Shown here: positions 24,710 through 33,756 of the stretch, in pieces | How the letters are laid out: the number at the start of each line of letters is the position of its first letter | Numbering within the stretch: position 1 is the first letter of the stretch | NCBI RefSeq assembly: GCF_036898465.1 | Contig: NZ_JARUMJ010000001.1 | Location: 5,642,001 to 5,706,000 of the forward strand | Origin: Streptomyces sp. B21-105 | GTDB lineage: Bacteria > Actinomycetota > Actinomycetes > Streptomycetales > Streptomycetaceae | Reading direction: 5' to 3' | Length of the DNA stretch: 64,000 bases | Made by a program: the position numbers and the translations under genes | The notes under the pieces: model-generated | The model's database searches: none | Told to the model about the DNA's origin: nothing | What the model saw: only the letters and a program-made list of their open reading frames with translations

Positions 24710-26416
24710 GTGAGGACAGCGACACTGGGGCCGGCGCAACGAGCCGAGTCACTGGCGGCGATGGCCGAGCGTGAACTGGACGTGCTGGTGGTGGGAGCCG
24801 GCGTGGTGGGCGCAGGCGTCGCGCTGGACTCCGTGACGCGCGGCCTGTCCACCGGGCTGGTCGAAGCACGCGACTGGGCCTCGGGCACGTCGAGCAGGTC
24901 CAGCAAGCTGATCCACGGCGGCCTGCGCTATCTGGAGATGCTCGACTTCGCCCTCGTGCGCGAGGCGCTCAAGGAGCGCGGCCTGCTGCTCGAACGGCTC
25001 GCCCCGCACCTCGTGAAACCGGTGCCCTTCCTGTATCCGCTCCAGCACAAGGGCTGGGAGCGGCTGTACGCGGGCTCGGGCGTCGCCCTCTACGACGCGA
25101 TGTCCATGGCCCGCGGGCACGGACGCGGGCTGCCGACCCACCGTCACCTGAGTCGAGGCCACGCTCTGCGTGTGGCCCCTGCCTTGAAGAAGGACGCCCT
25201 GGTCGGCGCGTTGCAGTACTACGACGCGCAGATGGACGACGCCCGCTTCGTGGCCACGCTGGTGCGCACCGCGGCGGCCTACGGGGCGAGGGCGGCCAAC
25301 CGCGCGCGCGTCACCGGATTCCTGCGCGAGGGCGAACGGGTCGTGGGCGCGCGCGTGGAGGACGTCGAGGCGGGCGGGGAGTACGAGATCCGCGCCCGAC
25401 AGATCGTCAACGCCACCGGCGTGTGGACCGACGACACCCAGGCGATGGTGGGCGAGCGGGGACAGTTCCACGTCCGCGCGTCCAAGGGCATCCACCTCGT
25501 CGTGCCGAGGGACCGCATCAGCTCCTCCTCCGGGCTGATCCTGCGCACCGAGAAGTCCGTGCTCTTCGTCATTCCCTGGGGCCGGCACTGGATCATCGGG
25601 ACCACCGACACCGACTGGGATCTCGACAAGACCCACCCGGCCGCCTCCAGTGCCGACATCGACTACCTCCTCGAGCATGTGAACTCGGTTCTCGCAGTAC
25701 CGCTGACCAGGGACGACGTGGAGGGCGTGTATGCGGGACTGAGGCCGTTGCTGGCCGGCGAGTCCGACGCCACCAGCAAGCTGTCCCGGGAGCACACCGT
25801 CGCCCATCCGGTGCCGGGGCTCGTGGTCGTGGCGGGCGGCAAGTACACGACGTACCGGGTGATGGCCAAGGATGCGGTCGACGAGGCGGTGCGCGGCCTG
25901 GATCAGCGGGTCGCCGACTGCGTCACGGAGGACGTGCCGCTGATGGGCGCGGAGGGCTACCGGGCGCTGTGGAACGCGCGGGCGCGGATCGCGGCGCGGG
26001 CCGGACTGCACGTGGTGCGGGTGGAGCATCTCCTCAACCGCTTCGGGGCGATGGCGGAAGAGGTCCTGGACCTCGTCGTCGCCGACCCGTCGCTGGGGGA
26101 GCCGCTCCAGTTCGCCGACGACTATCTGCGCGCCGAGATCGTGTACGCCGCCTCCCACGAGGGCGCACGGCATCTGGACGACGTGCTGACGCGCCGCACG
26201 CGCATCTCCATCGAGACCTTCGACCGCGGCACCCGCAGTGCCCTCGAGGCCGCCGAACTCATGGCGCCGGTCCTCGGCTGGGACCAGAACCACATCGAGC
26301 GCGAGGTCGAGCACTATCAGAAGCGGGTGGAGGCCGAGCGGGAGTCGCAGCGCCAGCCCGACGACCTGACGGCGGACGCGGCACGGCTGGGCGCGCCGGA
26401 CATCGTGCCTCTTTGA
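24710..26416 (+). CDS. glpD: Aerobic glycerol-3-phosphate dehydrogenase
   Basis: A 568-residue FAD enzyme oxidising glycerol 3-phosphate to dihydroxyacetone phosphate and passing electrons to quinone. The FAD motif is LDVLVVGAGVVGAGVALD; SSRSSKLIHGGLRYLE, WGRHWIIGTTDTDWD and VAGGKYTTYR are the usual GlpD landmarks, and a C-terminal DAO_C domain is present. GTG 24710 is preceded by GGGAGG. It links glycerol and phospholipid breakdown to respiration at the membrane. Confidence 0.93.
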   Translation: MRTATLGPAQRAESLAAMAERELDVLVVGAGVVGAGVALDSVTRGLSTGLVEARDWASGTSSRSSKLIHGGLRYLEMLDFALVREALKERGLLLERLAPHLVKPVPFLYPLQHKGWERLYAGSGVALYDAMSMARGHGRGLPTHRHLSRGHALRVAPALKKDALVGALQYYDAQMDDARFVATLVRTAAAYGARAANRARVTGFLREGERVVGARVEDVEAGGEYEIRARQIVNATGVWTDDTQAMVGERGQFHVRASKGIHLVVPRDRISSSSGLILRTEKSVLFVIPWGRHWIIGTTDTDWDLDKTHPAASSADIDYLLEHVNSVLAVPLTRDDVEGVYAGLRPLLAGESDATSKLSREHTVAHPVPGLVVVAGGKYTTYRVMAKDAVDEAVRGLDQRVADCVTEDVPLMGAEGYRALWNARARIAARAGLHVVRVEHLLNRFGAMAEEVLDLVVADPSLGEPLQFADDYLRAEIVYAASHEGARHLDDVLTRRTRISIETFDRGTRSALEAAELMAPVLGWDQNHIEREVEHYQKRVEAERESQRQPDDLTADAARLGAPDIVPL

Positions 26417-26449
26417 CGTCTCCGCTGACAGTTCCTCTGAAAGTTCCTC

Positions 26450-26746
26450 TCAGGACCCTGCTGACATCTCCTCCGACAGCCCGCTGGCCGCTCTGACAGT
26501 CCGTTCGGCGGACGCTCCCGGGCCGTCCCCTCTGACGGTCCGTCTGACGGCTGCCGGCTGTTCTGATCGGGGCGCCCGCGGGGCGGGGCCGGTCGGAGAG
26601 CCGCGGCGGGCGCCTTGCCGCGGGTGAGAGGCAGCGGGAGCGGCTGGTCCGTGGGCGGAACGGGCCCGGCCTGCGAACTCACCCGTGCACAGGCCGAGGA
26701 GCGCCAGGGCCACCGGGACGGCCGCCAGGTTCCGGAGTGCGGGCAT
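26450..26746 (-). CDS. Small putative exported protein, Arg/Pro-rich
   Basis: A 98-codon frame from ATG 26746 with a signal-peptide-like N-terminus (MPALRNLAAVPVALALLGLC) and an apparent ribosome binding site (GAGAGAGGGGA). The remainder is Arg/Pro/Ala-rich low-complexity sequence. The second half runs through repeated CTGACAGTCC-like DNA, so the true 3' end may be shorter. TnpB element copy 2 lies 32 bases upstream, so the original promoter is displaced. No family recognised. Confidence 0.35.
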   Translation of the reverse strand: MPALRNLAAVPVALALLGLCTGEFAGRARSAHGPAAPAASHPRQGARRGSPTGPAPRAPRSEQPAAVRRTVRGDGPGASAERTVRAASGLSEEMSAGS

Positions 26747-26811
26747 CGCGGTCCCCTCTCTCCTCGTCCTCGGCACTCTTCCACCGGACAGGCCGGAGGG
26801 TGCCCCGGCCT

Positions 26812-27018
26812 TCAGGCCGGGGGTGAATCCGGTTTCCCGCGTAGCGGGGCAGGAGAAGCCGGATCGCCGTCAGGGCGATCCGGCGTCCCGGAGGCTTCGG
26901 TAGCACGTCGCACTACGGAGATCAGCCATGAGTTCAGAGAGCGGTCGTCAGCCGCAGCAGCAGCCACGGCGAGTGCGTGCACGTCGTCGGGAAGGCGGAG
27001 GTTCACATGCTTCGTCAT
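26812..27018 (-). CDS. Ribbon-helix-helix protein of the TnpB element (copy 2)
   Basis: Identical in encoded sequence to the gene at 21481-21687, with the same divergent layout and the stop codon in the left-end hairpin loop. Its preservation in both copies argues that it is functional. Confidence 0.75.
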   Translation of the reverse strand: MTKHVNLRLPDDVHALAVAAAAADDRSLNSWLISVVRRATEASGTPDRPDGDPASPAPLRGKPDSPPA

Positions 27019-27066
27019 GGTCCCATTCTGACATCGGCTCCAATGTGAAGCTATGATGGGACCATG
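27016..27066. promoter_or_regulatory. Divergent operator/promoter of TnpB element copy 2
   Basis: Same 11-bp inverted repeat enclosing both start codons as in copy 1. One base in the spacer differs (TTCTGACATC here, TTCTGGCATC in copy 1). Confidence 0.6.
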
Positions 27067-28347
27067 AGTCGTTTCCGGATGTACCCGACGCGCGAGCAGG
27101 CGGAGCAGATGCTGCTGCACTGCGCGCACGCCCGGTACGTCTGGAACCTCGCCGTCGAGCAGCACTCCCACTGGCGCAGGTGGCGCAAGTCCGCCCCCGG
27201 TTTCGCCGAGCAGTGCCGCCGGCTCACCGAAGCCCGACACGACAACGAATGGCTCGGCACGGGCAACGCCGACGTACAGCAGCAGGCCCTCAAGGACTTC
27301 GCCAAGGCCAAGAACGCCCGCTTCACCTCAGGGTTCGGCGAGCCGACCTGGCGCAAAAAGTTCCGTCACGAAGGCTTCCGCGTCATCGGCACCGACCGCG
27401 TGCCCGAGTGCAACGAGGACGGCTCGCCGAAGCTGAACACGAAGACCGGCAAGCAGGTCATGGGCCGCTCCGTCGTGGTGCAGAAGCTGAACCGGCGCTG
27501 GGCCCAGGTGAAGGTGCCCGGCTGCGGCTGGGTCCGCTTCCGCCTCACCCGCGACCTGCCCAGCGCGAAGACGTTCCGGGTCACGTTCAGCAACGGCCAG
27601 TGGCACGTTGCGTTCGCCGTCATCCCCGAGCCGATCGACGCCCCGGGCACGGGCGAGGTCATCGGCATCGACCGGGGCGTGAAGATCACCGCCGCCCTGT
27701 CCGACGGCCGCACCCTCAACTGCCCGCAGCTCACTGTCAAGGAACGTGCCCAGGTCCGCAAGCACGAGCGGCGCGCGGCACGGGCGAAGAAGGGCAGCCC
27801 CGAGAAGACGGCCGAGTACGCCAAGGCCGCCAAGTTCAAGGCCCGTGAGGCGAACCGGCGCAAGGACTGGTGCGAGAAGACCTCGACGATGCTCGCCCGC
27901 TCGTATGACCTGGTGCGGTTCGAGAAGCTGAACGTCAAGACGATGACCCGCTCGGCGAAGGGGACCGTCGAGCAGCCCGGCAAGAACGTCGCTCAGAAGT
28001 CCGGCCTGAACCGGGCGATCCTCGCCCAGGGCTGGGGTCTTCTGCGGCAGCGCACCGAGCACAAGGCCCCCGGCCGCGTCGAAGACGTGCCCGCCCCCTA
28101 CACGAGTCTGCGGTGCAGTGCCTGCGGATGGATCGACAAGAACTCGCGCAAGAGCCAAGCCGAGTTCGTCTGCTCCTCCTGCGGCTTCACCTGCAACGCG
28201 GACACCAACGCCAGTATCAACGTCGCGGCAGGACAGGGCGGGATTCCCCGCCCCCGGCGATCAGCCGGTGCCGGAAGGATGACACCCCCCAAGGGGTCGA
28301 GCGTCCGTGAACCTCAGCCCATATGGGTTGGAATCCCCCTCTTTTAA
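27064..28347 (+). CDS. tnpB: TnpB RNA-guided nuclease (copy 2)
   Basis: 427 aa, identical to copy 1 except M16, R53 and S176. The RuvC triad and zinc ribbon are intact, so it should be active. The TATGAT box and ATG are arranged as a leaderless transcript. Confidence 0.92.
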   Translation: MSRFRMYPTREQAEQMLLHCAHARYVWNLAVEQHSHWRRWRKSAPGFAEQCRRLTEARHDNEWLGTGNADVQQQALKDFAKAKNARFTSGFGEPTWRKKFRHEGFRVIGTDRVPECNEDGSPKLNTKTGKQVMGRSVVVQKLNRRWAQVKVPGCGWVRFRLTRDLPSAKTFRVTFSNGQWHVAFAVIPEPIDAPGTGEVIGIDRGVKITAALSDGRTLNCPQLTVKERAQVRKHERRAARAKKGSPEKTAEYAKAAKFKAREANRRKDWCEKTSTMLARSYDLVRFEKLNVKTMTRSAKGTVEQPGKNVAQKSGLNRAILAQGWGLLRQRTEHKAPGRVEDVPAPYTSLRCSACGWIDKNSRKSQAEFVCSSCGFTCNADTNASINVAAGQGGIPRPRRSAGAGRMTPPKGSSVREPQPIWVGIPLF

Positions 28348-28365
28348 GAGGGGGAGGATGTCAAC
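28231..28365 (+). ncRNA. Candidate omega/reRNA scaffold at the right end (copy 2)
   Basis: Same right-end hairpin and GTCAAC terminus as copy 1. The guide would begin near 28366 (AGTTCGTCACGTCCAT), different from copy 1, so the two nucleases would address different sites. The 5' limit is a guess. Confidence 0.4.
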
Positions 28366-28593
28366 AGTTCGTCACGTCCATCATCCAGGGCCGGGGCGCA
28401 CGCTCCTCACCTGGTCCGCGCCCCCTGACCGGCGCTCGAGCGGCGCATTGGCCGGAGCGTGCTGCACCTTCTGGCCGGAATGCTCCCCTCCTGGGGTGCG
28501 GTCGGGAGGCGGTGAGGGGCACCCTGGGCGTCGGGCACTTGTCGGGTGAGGGACAATGGAGGCTCTGTCAGGGCGGGTTGCATGAGGGGACGC

Positions 28594-30801
28594 ATGTCGG
28601 AGGCGGAGCGGGCGGGAGTATCCCGTCAGGACAAGAGCGCACGTCTCCTCGCCGGGCGGTACCGGCTGGGAGACGTACTCGGCCGCGGCGGCATGGGGAC
28701 GGTGTGGCGCGCCGAGGACGAGACCCTCGGACGCACGGTCGCCGTCAAGGAGCTGCGGTTCCCGGGGAACATCGACGAGGACGAGAAACGCCGCCTGATC
28801 ACGCGGACGTTGCGCGAGGCCAAGGCCATCGCGCGGATCCGCAACAACAGCGCGGTGACGGTCTTCGACGTGGTCGAGGAGGACGACCGGCCGTGGATCG
28901 TCATGGAGCTCGTCGAGGGCAAGTCGCTCGCCGAGGTCATCCGTGAGGACGGCGTGCTGGATCCGAAGCGTGCGGCGGAGGTCGGGCTGGCCATCCTCGA
29001 CGTGCTGCGCTCCGCGCACCGTGAGGGCATCCTGCACCGGGATGTGAAGCCGTCCAACGTGCTGATCGCGGAGGACGGCCGGGTCGTGCTCACGGACTTC
29101 GGCATCGCGCAGGTCGAGGGTGATCCGTCCATCACCTCCACCGGCATGCTCGTCGGCGCGCCCTCCTACATCTCCCCGGAGCGGGCCCGCGGGCACAAGC
29201 CGGGGCCGGCGGCCGACCTGTGGTCGCTGGGCGGTCTGCTGTACGCGTCGGTCGAGGGATCGCCCCCCTACGACAAGGGTTCCGCCATCGCGACGCTCAC
29301 AGCGGTGATGACGGAACAGCTGGAGGAGCCGAAGAACGCGGGTCCGCTGCGGGACGTCATCTACGGCCTGCTCACCAAGGATCCCGCGCGGAGGCTCGAC
29401 GACGCCGGTGCGCGGGCGATGCTCGACGCGGTGCTGCACGCGCCCGAGCCCCGGCACGCCGAGCCGGCTGACGCGACGAAGGTCGTGCCGCTGCCGGTAC
29501 CGCCGGACGGCCCCGGCGGCAGGGGCGGTTCGGCCGGCGCCGAGGCCGGCGAGAAACTGCGCGGCGCGCTGCGGTCCGTGCGGAAGGTCGCCGTCGCGGC
29601 GGGGGCGGCGACCTCGGCGGCCGCGGCCCGCGCCAAGTCGTCCAACGGGCCGAGCGGTTCCGGATCGGCCGGCGCGGGCGAGGCGTCGAGCGGGGGCGGG
29701 GCGTCGTACCGGTCCGGTGCCGCTTCCGCCGCCGCGCCGCCCACGGTGCCGCCTCCGCCGCCCCCGGCCGCGCCCGCTGTCCAGGCATCCGGCAACCCCG
29801 CGACGCGATCGGCTCCGGCCTCGGGTACCGCGGCGGGTGCGGGGTCGGTGAGCCGGGCGGGGTCCGGGGCGGTCGCCCGGTCCGCGTCCGTGCCTGCGGC
29901 GCGTGCCGGTTCGGGCGCCGTGGCGGGCGCAGAGTCCGCCTCGGCCAGTGCTGCCGGGGGGAACGGCGGCAGCGGCGGGCGGAGTTCGGGGTGGCCCGTC
30001 ATGACGCCTCCGGACCTGCCCCCGCGGTCCGTGCCGCGGGCGCCGCTGACCGACGTGGTGCCGAAGCGGACGCTGGTGATCATCGCCGTGGTCGTGGCGC
30101 TCGCCGTGCTCGGCACCGTGCTGGCCCTCACGCTCGGCGGCGGTGGCGACGACTCCGCGGGCGCCAAGGGCGGCACGAAGGGCGGCGCCTCCACGGCGGC
30201 GGCCGCCGGGAGCGCGAGCGCCGGCTCCGACACCAAGGAGGACACCGGCGACGCGACGCGCAAGGACGGGTCGGGTTCGAAGGACCCGTCACAGTCCGGG
30301 ACGTCCGGGTCCACGCCGGGCAACACCGCCGCGGCCGGGGGCACCGGGTCCGGCGCCACCGCGGACGGCGGGGCGGTGACGACGTACAAGAGCGCGCAGG
30401 GGTACACGATCGGGCTGCCCGCAGGGTGGAAGTACCGCACCACGGTGTCTGCGGGAGACCGTTTCACCGGGCCGGACGGGCAGAAGCTGCTCGTCGCCTG
30501 GACGAACAGGCCCAAGGGCAGCCCCGTGGCGGACTGGAAGAACCAGGAGCGCTTCATGGTGCGCTCCCAGTACAAGAAGGTCCGCATAGCGCAGGTGAAC
30601 TACCGCGGCTGGAACACGGCCGACTGGGAGTTCACCTACAAGGAGGGCGGGACGGCCTACCGCACCATCGACCGCGGGTTCGTCGTCAACAGCGGTCTCG
30701 GGTACGCGCTGATGTACACGGCGAAGGCGGCAGCGTGGGGCAGCGACCTGCGCGGCGCCACCTGGGCGACGCTGACGGACACCTTCACGCCGAAGAAGTA
30801 G
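28594..30801 (+). CDS. Receptor Ser/Thr protein kinase 1
   Basis: A 735-aa Hanks-type kinase. The catalytic domain is at about residues 20-275: P-loop GRGGMGTVW, VAVKEL lysine, ILHRDVKPSNV catalytic loop, DFGIAQV, and SYISPERA before the substrate lobe. A 200-residue Ala/Gly/Ser/Pro-rich juxtamembrane stretch leads to one membrane helix (about 492-515, TLVIIAVVVALAVLGTVLA). The extracytoplasmic C-terminal domain is of the type YKSAQGYTIGLPAGW...WEFTYKEGG. That outer domain recurs in the next four genes. ATG 28594 was chosen as the start; ATG 28582 and GTG 28546 are in frame. No PASTA repeats. Confidence 0.9.
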   Translation: MSEAERAGVSRQDKSARLLAGRYRLGDVLGRGGMGTVWRAEDETLGRTVAVKELRFPGNIDEDEKRRLITRTLREAKAIARIRNNSAVTVFDVVEEDDRPWIVMELVEGKSLAEVIREDGVLDPKRAAEVGLAILDVLRSAHREGILHRDVKPSNVLIAEDGRVVLTDFGIAQVEGDPSITSTGMLVGAPSYISPERARGHKPGPAADLWSLGGLLYASVEGSPPYDKGSAIATLTAVMTEQLEEPKNAGPLRDVIYGLLTKDPARRLDDAGARAMLDAVLHAPEPRHAEPADATKVVPLPVPPDGPGGRGGSAGAEAGEKLRGALRSVRKVAVAAGAATSAAAARAKSSNGPSGSGSAGAGEASSGGGASYRSGAASAAAPPTVPPPPPPAAPAVQASGNPATRSAPASGTAAGAGSVSRAGSGAVARSASVPAARAGSGAVAGAESASASAAGGNGGSGGRSSGWPVMTPPDLPPRSVPRAPLTDVVPKRTLVIIAVVVALAVLGTVLALTLGGGGDDSAGAKGGTKGGASTAAAAGSASAGSDTKEDTGDATRKDGSGSKDPSQSGTSGSTPGNTAAAGGTGSGATADGGAVTTYKSAQGYTIGLPAGWKYRTTVSAGDRFTGPDGQKLLVAWTNRPKGSPVADWKNQERFMVRSQYKKVRIAQVNYRGWNTADWEFTYKEGGTAYRTIDRGFVVNSGLGYALMYTAKAAAWGSDLRGATWATLTDTFTPKK

Positions 30802-30980
30802 CGGCCGCCGGGCAGAGCCGGGTTCGCAACGCGAGATCCGGCATCCCCGCTTTGCGGGTTGCCTCCGGCACGTATCGTGAGTGGTTGCGGACCGTACGCA
30901 TCCAGCAATGCGGCTGGATTCGGCTGCAAAGGCACGCAACGCGAACGGAATTGACCGACCGGGCGGCCGGGGGAGGCAAC

Positions 30981-33620
30981 GTGGACGACTACGCGGGTCG
31001 GGTACTCGCCGACCGCTACCGCCTGCCGCTGCCGCTCTCCGACGAGTACGAGCACGAGAGCCGGGCCTTCGACACCTACAGCGGGCAGGAAGTCCTGGTC
31101 CGCCAGGTGCCGTTGCCGGAGGTCGTCGAGGCGGAGGTGCTCGACGCCGAGGGACTGCCCGAGGGGTTCACCGCCCGTGAGCGCGGGGCACGGCGACCGG
31201 CCACGCGCGCCACGGGCGAGGCGTCCGGGACACGCAGGCCGGCCGATCCCGTCGTGCGGCGCGCGATGGAGGCGGCGCAGGCCGCGGCGGGCATCCCCGA
31301 CCACCCACGGCTCGACCAGGTCTTCGACGTGTTCGCCCAGGGCGGCTCGCTGTGGATAGTGAGCGAACTGGTCGCGGCGCGACCGCTGTCGGCGCTGCTC
31401 GCCGAGCAGGCGCTGACGCCGTACCGGGCGGCCGAGGTCGCCTCCGACGTGCTCATGGCGCTGCGGGTGCTGCACGCGCACGGGTGGGTGCACCGGAACA
31501 TCACCGCCCGCACGGTGCTGGTCTGCGACGACGGACGGGTCATGCTGACCGGGCTCGCGGTCGGCGCGGCGGAAGAGGCGCTCTGCGGCTACGACCCGGT
31601 GCCGGCCGAGACCACGACGGCGGGCGGGCCGGACGGGCCGGGCCGAGCGGATGGGCCGGACCGGGCGGGTGATCCGGCCCGCGGCGGTGCCGCGACCGTC
31701 GGACCTGCGGGGACGGGCGGCCACCCCGGGGCCGGGGCGCACCCGGCGCACGGGGTGAGCGCGGGACCCGGCGGCGGCGCGGGGTTCGGCAGGGGCGCCG
31801 GCGTGCCCCGGGCCGGGGCGGTGGACGCCGAGGCCGCCAGGCGGGCCGCCATAGAGGCGCGGGCGTCGGGTGCGCGACCGGTGCCGTCCGGTGAGCCGTC
31901 CGGCGCGGGCGGGGCCTCCGGCGCGGTGGCGCGGCGGGACCCTGTGGAGACCGGCGGGGACATCCGCGCCGCGCGGGCCGGGGCGATCGCCGCGTACCGT
32001 GCCGGAGCACGGGCCGCCGCCCGCGTGCAGGAGGCGCAGGAGGCGCAGCAGAACGGCCGCGCGGCGCTGCCCGGGGCCCGCCCCCCGGCCGACGGCGATC
32101 CCGCAGCCCTGGCCGGCAACCCTCCCGGACAGATGGCCGACCCCTACGGTGTGCAGGGCCCGCCCGTGCCCGGTCCCGCGCGGTACGGCGCTCCTTCGCC
32201 GGCGCACGCTTCCCTCGCGCCCCACTCCGGACAGGGCCCGGAGGCGACACCGGGAGGCGGCACGGCGGGCGAGGCGCGGACCGGCGCCCACTGGGACGGA
32301 CCGGCGACCGCGGCACCGGGCGCCGGCGTCGGGCGCGGCCCCACCACCGCGCTGGCGGCCGAGCGGGCCCGCCAGGCGCGGATGGCCGTGGTCGGGCCGG
32401 TCACCGAGCGGTGGGCGCCCGAGCAGGCCGGGCCGGTGCACGAGAACTGGCAGCTGGCCGCGCCGATCGGTCCCGCGACCGATCTGTGGGCGCTCGGCGC
32501 GCTGCTCTTCCGAGCCGTCCAGGGGCATGCGCCGTACCCGGAGGAGTCGACGGCCGAGCTGGTGCAGATGGTGTGCGCCGAGCCGCCCGCCTTCGCCGAG
32601 GAGTGCGGACCGCTGCGACCGGTCGTGGAGTCCCTGCTGCGCCAGGACCCCACCGACCGCCCCGACTTCGAGGAGCTGCGCGGCTGGCTGCGCTCGCTGG
32701 TGCGGTCCGCGCCGGAGCCCGAGGCGGGCACGCACGTGATAGTCGCGCCGCCGGCCGATCCGCGCCGTCTGCCGATCGTCCGCCGCAAGGGCGAACTGGT
32801 GCGCCGCCGGCGCGCCGGGCTGCCCGCGTCGCACGGACGGCACAAGCGGGGCCGCCCCGAGCCGGACCGCTCGCCCCGCAGTCTGGGCCGCACCCTCGTC
32901 CTCCTGGTCCTGCTGGTGCTGGCCGCGGCGATCGCCTACGCCGTGCTGTTCATGCCCAAGGCCGGCGAGGACGACGCCGCCGGCCCGGACGGCGCCCGAG
33001 GGACCGGGGCCACCGGGACTCCGGCCGGCCAGGCGCCCGACGCCAGCAGCGAACCCCGGCCCGACCAGACCGGGCCCGCCGGCGGCGTCTCCGGATCCCC
33101 GTCGTCCCCGTCGTCCTCGTCGGCGCAGGCCACCCAGACCCAGACCGGTGGTTCCGGCGCGGGCGTCGCCGACGGTTTCACGCTCCGCAAGGACGAGGCC
33201 GGCTTCCAGATCGCCGTGGCGAACGGCTGGAACCGCACACCGAAGAACGGCCGGGGACAGGTCGTCTACGCGCACGGCGACTTCGAGCTGATCGTCGTGC
33301 CGGGGCGGGACAGCACGTCCGGGAACGGCAGCGACCCGATGGTCTACCAGCGGGAGAAGGAGAGCGAGCTCCAGCCGTACCGCGCCTCCAGCTGGGCGAC
33401 GGCGTCCGGGCTGCGCACGACGACCGTGGGCACCCGGACCATGGCCGAGGGCCAGTTCACCTGGACCGACGGCGACGGCCGCAAGCTGTATGTCCGCAAC
33501 CTCGCGATCCTGATCGCCGGGCGGTACCACGTCGTCCAGGTCAGAGGGCCGGAGGCCGAACGGGACGAGGTCACGCGGCTGTACGAACAGGCGGCGGCCG
33601 CCTACCAGTACACCGGCTGA
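30981..33620 (+). CDS. Membrane-anchored pseudokinase of the receptor kinase cluster
   Basis: An 879-residue protein from GTG 30981 (GGGGGAGG upstream). It is kinase-like but degenerate. The VAVK lysine position reads VLVRQVPLPE, the catalytic loop is HRNITARTV (HRD to HRN), and DFG is replaced by TGLAVG. Between these and the APE region (WAPEQAG) lies an Ala/Gly/Pro-rich insertion of about 250 residues. The C-lobe resumes with ATDLWALGALLFRAVQG. One membrane helix follows (about 638-658), then the shared outer domain (FQIAVANGW, EGQFTWTDGDG). It cannot be a normal phosphotransferase and is likely a scaffold or regulator of the neighbouring kinases. Confidence 0.85.
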   Translation: MDDYAGRVLADRYRLPLPLSDEYEHESRAFDTYSGQEVLVRQVPLPEVVEAEVLDAEGLPEGFTARERGARRPATRATGEASGTRRPADPVVRRAMEAAQAAAGIPDHPRLDQVFDVFAQGGSLWIVSELVAARPLSALLAEQALTPYRAAEVASDVLMALRVLHAHGWVHRNITARTVLVCDDGRVMLTGLAVGAAEEALCGYDPVPAETTTAGGPDGPGRADGPDRAGDPARGGAATVGPAGTGGHPGAGAHPAHGVSAGPGGGAGFGRGAGVPRAGAVDAEAARRAAIEARASGARPVPSGEPSGAGGASGAVARRDPVETGGDIRAARAGAIAAYRAGARAAARVQEAQEAQQNGRAALPGARPPADGDPAALAGNPPGQMADPYGVQGPPVPGPARYGAPSPAHASLAPHSGQGPEATPGGGTAGEARTGAHWDGPATAAPGAGVGRGPTTALAAERARQARMAVVGPVTERWAPEQAGPVHENWQLAAPIGPATDLWALGALLFRAVQGHAPYPEESTAELVQMVCAEPPAFAEECGPLRPVVESLLRQDPTDRPDFEELRGWLRSLVRSAPEPEAGTHVIVAPPADPRRLPIVRRKGELVRRRRAGLPASHGRHKRGRPEPDRSPRSLGRTLVLLVLLVLAAAIAYAVLFMPKAGEDDAAGPDGARGTGATGTPAGQAPDASSEPRPDQTGPAGGVSGSPSSPSSSSAQATQTQTGGSGAGVADGFTLRKDEAGFQIAVANGWNRTPKNGRGQVVYAHGDFELIVVPGRDSTSGNGSDPMVYQREKESELQPYRASSWATASGLRTTTVGTRTMAEGQFTWTDGDGRKLYVRNLAILIAGRYHVVQVRGPEAERDEVTRLYEQAAAAYQYTG

Positions 33621-33756
33621 GCGCCGCCGGTCCCCCCGGTTCCCGCGCCGGCGCGGAAGCGACAACCGTCACAGTGCTGTCTCCTTGGCACCCCTGCGGT
33701 TCCGCCGAGGCAGCAAGGTCTTTACGCTGACCCTGTCAAGAGCATTGCGGGGCAAC

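Larger units (their letters stand above)
26779..28365 (+). mobile_element. IS200/IS605-type TnpB element, copy 2 (1,587 bp)
   Basis: Same length, gene content and terminal hairpins as copy 1 and in the same orientation, 3,744 bp downstream. Flanking bases differ from those of copy 1 immediately outside TTCC... and ...TCAAC. The pair forms long direct repeats around glpD, a configuration prone to deletion by homologous recombination. Confidence 0.88.

Noticed and set aside
21448..28365. Classical composite transposon carrying glpD
   Set aside because: IS605-type elements move as single strands and do not normally mobilise flanked DNA. No outer target duplication is seen.
30657..33665. 1,002-codon minus-strand frame opposite the pseudokinase
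   Set aside because: Shadow frame; the plus strand encodes a kinase fold, a membrane helix and a shared outer domain.
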